A stretch of DNA of 61,903 bases, from positions 1 to 61,903 of the forward strand of contig DSEQ01000012.1 of NCBI GenBank assembly GCA_011056555.1, given 5' to 3'. The notes under the pieces were generated by a model. The model ran no database searches. It had not been told where the DNA came from and saw only the letters and a list, made by a program, of their open reading frames with translations. Origin of the DNA: Candidatus Zixiibacteriota bacterium (GTDB lineage Bacteria; Zixibacteria; MSB-5A5; JAABVY01). The translations under genes were made by a program, and so were the position numbers. Positions 51,045-58,635 of the stretch are shown here, piece after piece (the stretch's first letter is position 1; every line of letters begins with the position of its first letter).

Positions 51045-53840
51045 TTGAAAGCTTCGTTGAATAAGTTCATCGTTCTTGCAGCCCTCATCTTTGCCGCGGC
51101 CATCAGCGGCTCCATGATTACAGCCCAGGAAGTCGATGATTGCATGATGTGCCATGAAGACCCGGATCTGACCGGAGAGGTCAATGGCCGCGAGACCTCT
51201 GTCTATGTGGACCGTGAAACTTACGGGAATTCGATCCATGGCGAATTGGAATGCGTGGATTGCCACCAGGATCTTTATGATGCCGAATTTCCTCACGAGG
51301 AAGAACTTGACAGAGTGGACTGCAGCATGTGTCATGACGATGTTGCGGAGGTGTATGACGCCAGCCTGCATGGCCAGCTTGTCGGCCAGGGAGTAAGGCT
51401 GGCTCCCGGATGTTCAAGTTGTCACGGTTCCCATGACATTTTGCCCGCCAGCAATGAAAACTCCAGGACTTTCAAATTCAATATTCCCTATATGTGTGGC
51501 TTCTGTCACAAGGAAGGCACAGAGGTTACACAAACTTACGATATTCCCGAAGATAGTATTGTGACGCATTATTCGCAGTCTATTCACGGGGTCGGTTTGT
51601 ACCAGCAGGGATTGATGGTTACAGCAGTCTGCACCGATTGTCATACTGCTCATTCAGTTTATAACCACGCCAATCCAAAATCCTCGATTCACCGGAATAA
51701 TGTGGCCAACACCTGCCAGCAGTGTCACGGTCAGATCGAGAAAGTGCATACCAAAGTCATCCGTGGAGAATTATGGAAAAGCGAGCCCGACCGGGTCCCT
51801 GTCTGTATAGATTGTCATCCTCCCCACCAGATTCGTCAGGTGTTTTATGAGGAGGGCATATCGAACCAGGACTGCATGGAGTGCCATGGCCGGCCCGACC
51901 TGGTTGGAGTGCAAGACGGGGATACCGTTTCAATGTATGTGGATATCGATGAACATGAACATTCCATCCACAGGCAGGTAACCTGCGCGCAATGTCATAC
52001 GGGACTGAGCCCGGAACATGAGAAGAGACCCTGCGCGACCGTAATTGCGAAGGTTGACTGCTCCATATGTCATGCCGAGGTGGTCCAGACGTATGGCACC
52101 AGCACCCACGGCAAGCTCTTTGACCGGGGCGACCCGGACGCTCCCGGCTGTACGGACTGCCATGGCGAGCATAGTACACTGGCCCGCAGAAATCCGGATT
52201 CGCCAACCTTTCCGACCAACGTCCCGCGGCTCTGTGCTGATTGCCATCGGGCCGGGGAAGTGGCCGCCGTCCGCAATCAGCCCGAGGATCGGGATGTTGT
52301 GGCGGAATATACCATGGGGATCCATGGCAAGGGGCTTCTGGAAAGCGGACTTGTTGTAACCGCCATGTGTACCGATTGCCATACAGCACATCATGTTCTC
52401 CCTAAAACCGACACAGCGTCCAGCGTTTATAAACAAAATATACCCCGGACCTGCGCTGAATGTCATAATGGCATCTATGAAAAATTCTCTCAGAGTATCC
52501 ACTCGCCCAATATTTCAGAGAGCGAGGAAATATTGCCGGTCTGCGATGACTGCCACCAATCGCATTCAATCATACGCGCCGACGAAGACGATTTCAAGCT
52601 GGAAATTATGTCGCAGTGCGGGCAATGTCATGAGGACGTGACGGAATCCTATTTCGATACTTTCCACGGGAAGGTCTCCAAGCTCGGTTATACTGCTGCT
52701 GCTAAATGTTATGACTGTCATGGCGCTCATGAAATTCTGCCTCCCGATAATCCCGCTTCGACCCTGTCACGGCAGAATATTGTGGAAACCTGCGGCCAAT
52801 GTCATCCCGGTTCGCACAGGCAGTTTGCCGGCTACCTGACCCATGCCACGCATCACGATAAAACCAAATACCCGGTGCTTTTCTATACTTTCTGGTTTAT
52901 GACCACCCTCTTGGTGGTTACTCTTACGATAGCGGGCACGCATACATTAATGTGGCTTCCGAAGTCATTTCAGATGATGAAAGAGCACAAAGCGATGCGC
53001 CGGGCATACCGGGGGCGCATGGAGGTACGGCGCTTCAGCACCATGCACAGCGTTATGCACATTTTCATAATAATCAGCTTTCTCGGCCTTGCCATAACCG
53101 GCATGACTTTGAAATTCTCCTATCTTGGGTGGGCGCAGTTTTTGTCGCAGGTCATGGGAGGATTCGAATCGACCGGGTACATACATCGTATCTGCGCCAT
53201 AATTCTCATCGCCGTATTCGGGGTGCACATATATAATGTTATTAAGTCCAAGGTTCAAGGCAGGAAGTCCTGGCGCCATACGATCTTCGGATCGGAATCG
53301 ATGATGTTCAACAGGCGCGATGCTAAGGAGTTTTTTGCCACCATAAAATGGTTTATCGGCGCCGGGCCGCGTCCGGAATACGGGCGCTGGACATACTGGG
53401 AGAAATTTGATTATTTTGCGGTCTTCTGGGGCGTCGCCGTTATCGGCTCGACCGGTTTGATGCTCTGGTTTCCAGAGTTCTTTACACTTTTCCTGCCAGG
53501 ATGGATAATAAACGTGGCCACCATAATCCACTCGGATGAGGCGCTGCTGGCCGTGGCCTTTATCTTTACCGTGCATTTCTTCAATTCCCACTTCCGCCCG
53601 GATAAGTTCCCCATGGATACGGTGATATTTACCGGACGTGTTCCTGTCGAAGAACTGAAAAACGATCGTCCCCGGGAATACAAGGAATTGATAGAATCAC
53701 GCCGCATAAAACACCATATGGTGGAACCGCTTCCTCCGGTGGTTATCAGGGGACTGAAACTTTTTGGAGCGATCGCTCTCATACTTGGGCTCTCGCTAAT
53801 CTTGCTGATTCTTTATGCCGAAATTTTTGGGTATAGATAA
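51045..53840 (+). CDS. 19-haem cytochrome c fused to a membrane cytochrome b (CbcL-like)
   Basis: The 931-residue protein has a signal peptide (FIVLAALIFAAAISGSMITA) and 19 CxxCH motifs over about residues 33-600. A membrane part from about residue 605 (FYTFWFMTTLLVVTLTIAGT, MHIFIIISFLGLAITGMTLK, CAIILIAVFGVHIYNVI) has His residues suited to two b haems, as in HydC/FdnI-type subunits. Haems 1-8 and 9-16 form a tandem duplicated octahaem module, and haems 17-19 repeat the third to fifth of the module. Geobacter CbcL has the same c-plus-b plan with fewer c-haems and works as a menaquinol oxidase in metal reduction. The start is TTG: an in-frame TAG directly precedes it. Confidence 0.9.
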   Translation: MKASLNKFIVLAALIFAAAISGSMITAQEVDDCMMCHEDPDLTGEVNGRETSVYVDRETYGNSIHGELECVDCHQDLYDAEFPHEEELDRVDCSMCHDDVAEVYDASLHGQLVGQGVRLAPGCSSCHGSHDILPASNENSRTFKFNIPYMCGFCHKEGTEVTQTYDIPEDSIVTHYSQSIHGVGLYQQGLMVTAVCTDCHTAHSVYNHANPKSSIHRNNVANTCQQCHGQIEKVHTKVIRGELWKSEPDRVPVCIDCHPPHQIRQVFYEEGISNQDCMECHGRPDLVGVQDGDTVSMYVDIDEHEHSIHRQVTCAQCHTGLSPEHEKRPCATVIAKVDCSICHAEVVQTYGTSTHGKLFDRGDPDAPGCTDCHGEHSTLARRNPDSPTFPTNVPRLCADCHRAGEVAAVRNQPEDRDVVAEYTMGIHGKGLLESGLVVTAMCTDCHTAHHVLPKTDTASSVYKQNIPRTCAECHNGIYEKFSQSIHSPNISESEEILPVCDDCHQSHSIIRADEDDFKLEIMSQCGQCHEDVTESYFDTFHGKVSKLGYTAAAKCYDCHGAHEILPPDNPASTLSRQNIVETCGQCHPGSHRQFAGYLTHATHHDKTKYPVLFYTFWFMTTLLVVTLTIAGTHTLMWLPKSFQMMKEHKAMRRAYRGRMEVRRFSTMHSVMHIFIIISFLGLAITGMTLKFSYLGWAQFLSQVMGGFESTGYIHRICAIILIAVFGVHIYNVIKSKVQGRKSWRHTIFGSESMMFNRRDAKEFFATIKWFIGAGPRPEYGRWTYWEKFDYFAVFWGVAVIGSTGLMLWFPEFFTLFLPGWIINVATIIHSDEALLAVAFIFTVHFFNSHFRPDKFPMDTVIFTGRVPVEELKNDRPREYKELIESRRIKHHMVEPLPPVVIRGLKLFGAIALILGLSLILLILYAEIFGYR

Positions 53841-53955
53841 ATCCGAATCTGTTAAAATTAAGTCACATAGTCGAATATTCTGCTAAGGATGGCAGGCATT
53901 TTTATCTTTTTATATAAGTCATTTGCATTATTGTCGTATATAATTTAACTTGATA

Positions 53956-54007
53956 TGCCGTGAGTAATTCATCTGGCCCATACACTTGCGAAATGTATCT
54001 CACGGCA
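53956..54007 (+). promoter_or_regulatory. Structured 5' leader (9-bp inverted repeat) before the octahaem fusion gene
   Basis: TGCCGTGAG (53956-53964) and CTCACGGCA (53999-54007) pair perfectly across 34 nt. A TATAAT at 53939-53944, with only a weak -35, would start transcription just before the left arm, so the repeat would form the 5' end of the mRNA. The ATG of the next gene is 45 nt farther on. I could not match it to a known riboswitch. Confidence 0.4.
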
Positions 54008-54051
54008 GCATTAAAGATGGCAGTAAAATTTCAAAATAGGGATTGCGCCAA

Positions 54052-56649
54052 ATGAACTCAAAAAAATCGATATTGCGAAAACGACTGCTGATGCCCTTCA
54101 TTCTCGGATGGATATTCATCATATCCTCTATGGTGGACGCCAGCCATCCCAATATTTTTCTTTTTGATAAGGATTTTAATGAAATAAACCCGATCACCGG
54201 CGAGAATGACGACCAGCCCTTCAGCACCAAAGTTACCTGCGGACTGTGCCATGATTATGATATTATAACTTCGGGATATCATTTTCAGCATGGCTGGGAT
54301 GTGATCTCGGATACGTTCGGAATATCCCGGGGAAAGCCCTGGCAGCTCTCCCCCCGCATGATGGGAGGATGGTCGCCGCCGTCATTTCGGCAGCTGGCCA
54401 AAAAGAACAATGCTCATCCCGATGAAATTGACCTTACCGCATATGATTTCATAGGCAACTCTTCGATTGGTATTCAGCCCTCCTGCGGCGCCTGTCATGC
54501 CGGAGGGGGCGGCATGGAATTTGACCGTGAGGGTAACCGCTACGATGAACACCTGGCAGAAAATCCCGAACTCAGTGAAACATATGACGGCGACTATTAC
54601 CGGAGCGAATGGGACAAAAGCGGCGTGGTCGAAGCGGACTGCTTTATTTGTCACCTGGTGGGCTACGATTTTACCTCCAGAGTGGAACAGCTCGAGTACC
54701 GCAACTATGAATGGGCCGTAGTAGCAGGCTCGAGATATGGAGTTATTGAGGGCCAGGTGAAATACGGCGATGAGCCCAAGGTCGTATATAATACAAAATA
54801 TTTTAATGCTGACGGCAGTATCAGCATTGACCCATCCTGGCCGCCGCCTGATGACAACTGCATGTTTTGCCACGGTGCCTCAGATTCAAGGAAGCGAGGA
54901 TTCTCCTGGAATGATATCTTCAATCCCGATATTCATAATCAGCAGGGAATAAGCTGTGCCGCCTGCCATCCCTCGGGGCTGGATCACCAGTTTGCCATGG
55001 GCGTCGCCGACAGAGCCGAACCTGCAGGGCATATCGCCCATACAATGACCGAATGCAAGGAATGCCATGAAGCCGGTTTTCTGGGTGCCCTGATCCCGCA
55101 GCATATCACCGTGCGGCCGTCCCATCTGCGACGAATTACATGTGAAGCTTGCCACATTCCCCAGCTCGGAAGAGCGGCCATGCAGGGATATGATGTTTCA
55201 ACCGGGGACCTGGAAACATGGACAGTTCCCGACTCTGTCGAGAGAATCGGTGAAAGGGCCAGGTGGGAGCCTAATTTTCATCGCAAACAGAATAAGAACA
55301 TCGTGCCCTCCAACGATATGCTGGGAGTTTTCTGGGGCAACATCGACTCTGATGGCTATATATATATCCTGTTCATGAAGGAACATGAGCAGGCATGGGA
55401 CCTTTATTCCGATCAGATAGAGGACGACAACGATGACGGCGAACCAGAAGTCAATACTGAAGCTGAGATCATCGCGGGTCTGAACGCCTTCAAAGAGACT
55501 CTGGCGGATAATCAGCGTTTCAGCCAGGTCAAACCAGTATATCTCAAAGGCAATAAAGTTTATGGTTTTGACGCTGAGGGTAAGCTGGCTATCCTGGATG
55601 AATACGAATTCGAAACGATATTCAGATATGAGCTGCATCACAATACCGCACCGGCACGCCTGGCATTGGGTTACCATGGCTGTGCAGACTGTCATGCCCC
55701 GGAAGCGCACTTCTTTAAAGGTGAGCTTATAAAAGATCCTTTTGACCAATATGGAAAGCCAGTTATGGCATTGATGGGAAAAGAGCTGGGATGTAATCGG
55801 ATAGCATTTGATATAAATGCCATCCATCAAAAGATTCTCAGCCCTATAGTCAGCTTTCTGATTATTTTCGTGATTTTCATGGTGACCCTGCATTATCATC
55901 GCTTCGGCCCCAAGCGCATCCCATTCGTCTACGGTTCCGGTGAGGTGAAGCGGTTTTCTTTTTTGGAACGGGCGGTACATCTTTTCCGCCTGATATCCTT
56001 CGCATTCCTGGCCCTGACAGGCCTGATAATGGCTTTCAACTGGTACAGCTGGCAGAATCTGCTCTTCGCATCCCCCAAGCAGATGCTGGATGTGCATATA
56101 TATATGGGAATTGTATTTGGAGTTACCACTATTATGGGAATCGGGCTGTGGTCCAGGGACGCCCTTTTCAAAGCGTATGATAAAGTCTGGATGAAGATGA
56201 GCGGCGGATACCTGGGCGCCAAGGGCGAGGTTCCTGCCGGACGATTTAATGCAGGCCAGAAGATGTTCTACTGGTTCACCACGATTTTCGGGGTGCTGAT
56301 AATAATCACGGGGATTCTGCTAATAATTAAGTACCAGTTCCAGCTTTCCACCATCTGCTTGGTTTCGACCATTCACAATTTGATTGCCTTTATCCTTATC
56401 GCCGGTGTACTTGCCCACGCGTACTTGGGTACAATTGCTAATCCGGGAACCTGGCGTGTGTTGGTCGACGGATACGTTACCAAGACCTGGGCCAAACATC
56501 ATCATCCCAACTGGTACCAGGAAGTAGTGAAGTCAAAGAAGCAAGACATAAGAGAAGAGATGTCTGAAGCCCAGACAGAGGGATTGCCGGAGGAGGAGAT
56601 AAAAAAAGAAGAGTCCGAAGACGGGGACGATTCCGAAGAAGAGAAGTAA
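54052..56649 (+). CDS. Octahaem cytochrome c fused to a membrane cytochrome b
   Basis: The 865-residue protein has a signal or anchor (LLMPFILGWIFIISSMVDA) and eight CxxCH motifs (CGLCH, CGACH, CFICH, CMFCH, CAACH, CKECH, CEACH, CADCH). A long haem-free stretch (about 370-520) follows, then from residue 596 a four- to five-helix membrane part (PIVSFLIIFVIFMVTLHYHR, LFRLISFAFLALTGLIMAF, FWFTT-like YWFTTIFGVLIIITGILLI) resembling formate dehydrogenase/hydrogenase cytochrome b subunits. The acidic tail is EEIKKEESEDGDDSEEE. The haem part differs from the 19-haem protein, so it is not a simple paralog. It is likely another quinol-linked electron exit. The function is not known. Confidence 0.88.
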   Translation: MNSKKSILRKRLLMPFILGWIFIISSMVDASHPNIFLFDKDFNEINPITGENDDQPFSTKVTCGLCHDYDIITSGYHFQHGWDVISDTFGISRGKPWQLSPRMMGGWSPPSFRQLAKKNNAHPDEIDLTAYDFIGNSSIGIQPSCGACHAGGGGMEFDREGNRYDEHLAENPELSETYDGDYYRSEWDKSGVVEADCFICHLVGYDFTSRVEQLEYRNYEWAVVAGSRYGVIEGQVKYGDEPKVVYNTKYFNADGSISIDPSWPPPDDNCMFCHGASDSRKRGFSWNDIFNPDIHNQQGISCAACHPSGLDHQFAMGVADRAEPAGHIAHTMTECKECHEAGFLGALIPQHITVRPSHLRRITCEACHIPQLGRAAMQGYDVSTGDLETWTVPDSVERIGERARWEPNFHRKQNKNIVPSNDMLGVFWGNIDSDGYIYILFMKEHEQAWDLYSDQIEDDNDDGEPEVNTEAEIIAGLNAFKETLADNQRFSQVKPVYLKGNKVYGFDAEGKLAILDEYEFETIFRYELHHNTAPARLALGYHGCADCHAPEAHFFKGELIKDPFDQYGKPVMALMGKELGCNRIAFDINAIHQKILSPIVSFLIIFVIFMVTLHYHRFGPKRIPFVYGSGEVKRFSFLERAVHLFRLISFAFLALTGLIMAFNWYSWQNLLFASPKQMLDVHIYMGIVFGVTTIMGIGLWSRDALFKAYDKVWMKMSGGYLGAKGEVPAGRFNAGQKMFYWFTTIFGVLIIITGILLIIKYQFQLSTICLVSTIHNLIAFILIAGVLAHAYLGTIANPGTWRVLVDGYVTKTWAKHHHPNWYQEVVKSKKQDIREEMSEAQTEGLPEEEIKKEESEDGDDSEEEK

Positions 56650-56675
56650 CTCAGTCTTATAAGATATAATTGGAC

Positions 56676-56708
56676 AGCCTGCTCAAGCCGACTTGAGCAG
56701 GCTTTTTT
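56676..56708 (+). terminator. Rho-independent terminator
   Basis: AGCCTGCTCAAG (56676-56687) pairs with CTTGAGCAGGCT (56692-56703), a perfect 12-bp stem with a 4-nt loop. The stem is followed by T residues to 56708. It ends the octahaem fusion transcript. Confidence 0.92.
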
Positions 56709-56848
56709 AATCCCCCCTTATGCGGGCAAGAAAACAATACAAAGAAACTCCTGAATTTGGCAACGGCAAGTCAATTCTTATCCCTAATTATAATAACAAG
56801 TTAGCAGCCTATTTTTCTCTCAAAAAAGACTTGACTTTGATAATCTTT

Positions 56849-56875
56849 TCACTAAGTTAGTGAGCGTTAACTAAC
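56849..56875. promoter_or_regulatory. TetR-type operator overlapping the promoter
   Basis: Two palindromes overlap: TCACTAAGTTAGTGA (15 nt, perfect, 56849-56863) and GTTAGT-N8-ACTAAC (56856-56875). TTGACT at 56831-56836 could be the -35 of the regulator promoter, so a bound dimer would block transcription. This is the usual arrangement for TetR autoregulation. A related ACTTAG-GG-CTAAGT palindrome lies at 57483-57496, before the decahaem gene. Confidence 0.6.
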
Positions 56876-56887
56876 AAACAGGTTGGG

Positions 56888-57481
56888 ATGACCGAGGACA
56901 GAAAAAAACAAATCATAAAAGAGGCAACGGCGCTGTTCAGCAGATATGGTTATGATAAGGTTTCCGTGAAGCAGATAGCGTCGGCCTGCGGTGTAAGCGA
57001 TGCAGCCCTTTACAGGCATTTTAATTCCAAGGCTGATGTCTACGATCATGTCCTGGAATCCCTGTTGAAACGCATACCGCATAAGGAACTATTTGAGAAT
57101 CTGAATAAAATTAATGATCTTGAGAAAGTCCTGCATGAGATGGCAAGGTTTCTTCTTGAATTTCTGAATAAGAACGACGATCTTTACCGATTATTGCTGT
57201 TTTCGGCCCTGCGGGGACATTCGAAAGCGAGAAAAATATATGCCCAGATCAGGGGCGATCTGATCGAATTTATCGCCGGCCGTCTGCAGGCGTTCAAGGA
57301 TCGGGGAATCACCTATGATATTAATCCCCTGATTACCGCGCGCTGTTTTATCGGTATGGTTATGGACTGCGCGCTGGGTTTGAATTTATGGCATAGTCTG
57401 GGCGGAAGAGCGGTCCAACCGGAAGAAGCCATCAGGAATAACATTCCCATTTATGCCCGGGGGCTGATCAAAAAGGGATAG
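56888..57481 (+). CDS. TetR/AcrR family transcriptional regulator
   Basis: The 197-residue regulator has the N-terminal TetR helix-turn-helix (IIKEATALFSRYGYDKVSVK, QIASACGVSDAALYRHFNSK, KADVYDHVLESLL). A helical ligand domain follows with LLRLLLFSALRGH-like and FIGMVMDCALGLNLWHSLGG segments. It probably binds the palindromes just upstream and controls itself plus the following decahaem/porin genes. The ligand is unknown. The ATG at 56888 is weakly preceded by AGG. The genes downstream encode the second porin-cytochrome pair, so this may be its dedicated regulator. Confidence 0.92.
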   Translation: MTEDRKKQIIKEATALFSRYGYDKVSVKQIASACGVSDAALYRHFNSKADVYDHVLESLLKRIPHKELFENLNKINDLEKVLHEMARFLLEFLNKNDDLYRLLLFSALRGHSKARKIYAQIRGDLIEFIAGRLQAFKDRGITYDINPLITARCFIGMVMDCALGLNLWHSLGGRAVQPEEAIRNNIPIYARGLIKKG

Positions 57482-57535
57482 TACTTAGGGCTAAGTCTAT
57501 GTTCTCTATAAGAATTTTTTGAATACGGCAGGTAA

Positions 57536-57552
57536 GGCTGAGGTGCTCAGCC
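57536..57552 (+). other. Small hairpin in the leader of the decahaem gene
   Basis: GGCTGAG and CTCAGCC flank a GTG loop in the 169-nt gap between the TetR gene and the decahaem cytochrome gene. No U-run follows. The gap also has the palindrome ACTTAG-GG-CTAAGT at 57483-57496 immediately after the TetR stop. Nothing else was seen there. Confidence 0.4.
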
Positions 57553-57650
57553 AGCTCAGAAATTCATCCTGTCTCATCACGGACTGCCAATCCCGCACTG
57601 GATCGAGAAAATAAGGAGTTTATTATATCTAACAATGGAGGAACGGAAGT

Positions 57651-58622
57651 ATGAGTAAGCGCCTGATTCTCACAGGCAAGCTTTTCCTGGCCGGTTTCCT
57701 GATCGTCACGGCCGCCTGGTTCTCATTGCCGCAGCCAGGGTTTGCGGACAATAATTACGACCAGAGCGCTTATGTTGGAACGGAAACCTGCATGATGTGT
57801 CATGAGGATGTTAGCATGGAATTTTCAGAAACTCCCCATGGCCTTCTATTGGGAGAAGTCGAAAAGTACAAGGACAGGCTGTGCGAAACCTGCCATGGAC
57901 CGGGCAGCGTACATGCTGACGAAGGTACCGCCGAGACGATAATTAATCCTGCCAAGCTGGATGGTATGGGTGATCGTGATCCATGCCTGACATGCCATGG
58001 CGATACCAGGTATGCAGATTGGGATTTTTCACCGCATGCCACGGAGGGGATGCACTGCGCCGATTGTCACCAGAGCCATGGGAAGATAGGCCAGACCCTG
58101 ACCAAGGAAACGCCCGATTTGTGTTATGACTGTCACACTGATGTGCGGGCATCATTCTATATGCCCTCCCATCACCCGCTGAACGAAGGCATAGTCAGCT
58201 GTCTGGACTGCCACAATATTCACGGCAATGAGATGACTTTTGCGGTGGAGGACAATGGCCGCCAGCGCTGCATCTCATGTCATCCGCACACCGAGGGGCC
58301 GTTTATCTTCGAGCATGAACCGGTTACCGAGGATTGCGGGATCTGCCATGAGCCGCATGGAGCGGTGGCCAATAATCTCCTGGTCCAGAATGAGCCCACC
58401 TTGTGCCTGAACTGCCATTCGATGCATTTCCATGCGACCATTCCGGGAATCACAGGCGACAGTTTGGAGTCTCCCCAGCAGCCAGGACGATTTTTCAGTT
58501 CCAGCTATGATGGTTTCAAGGAGGGCTTTTTGACCAAATGCACCCAGTGTCACACCGCAGTCCACGGATCCGATCTTCCGGCTCAGTCGATATCCGGAAG
58601 TGGCAAGGCTTTAACGAGGTAG
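57651..58622 (+). CDS. DmsE/MtrA-family decahaem cytochrome c
   Basis: The 323-residue protein has a signal peptide (LFLAGFLIVTAAWFSLPQ, cut near GFA) and ten CxxCH motifs: CMMCH, CETCH, CLTCH, CADCH, CYDCH, CLDCH, CISCH, CGICH, CLNCH and CTQCH. The pattern YVGTETCMMCHEDVSMEFSE, HHPLNEGIVSCLDCHNIHG, CGICHEPHGAVANNLL is that of DmsE/MtrA periplasmic cytochromes that pair with an MtrB-type porin. The porin gene follows 13 nt downstream. AATGGAGG lies upstream of the ATG. This is the second porin-cytochrome set in the window and is only distantly like the first. Confidence 0.95.
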   Translation: MSKRLILTGKLFLAGFLIVTAAWFSLPQPGFADNNYDQSAYVGTETCMMCHEDVSMEFSETPHGLLLGEVEKYKDRLCETCHGPGSVHADEGTAETIINPAKLDGMGDRDPCLTCHGDTRYADWDFSPHATEGMHCADCHQSHGKIGQTLTKETPDLCYDCHTDVRASFYMPSHHPLNEGIVSCLDCHNIHGNEMTFAVEDNGRQRCISCHPHTEGPFIFEHEPVTEDCGICHEPHGAVANNLLVQNEPTLCLNCHSMHFHATIPGITGDSLESPQQPGRFFSSSYDGFKEGFLTKCTQCHTAVHGSDLPAQSISGSGKALTR

Positions 58623-58635
58623 GGGAGGCAAGAAG

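Noticed and set aside
57482..57650. A c-di-GMP riboswitch before the decahaem gene
   Set aside because: Such switches often precede cytochrome genes in metal reducers, but the conserved core was not found. Only a simple 7-bp hairpin is present.
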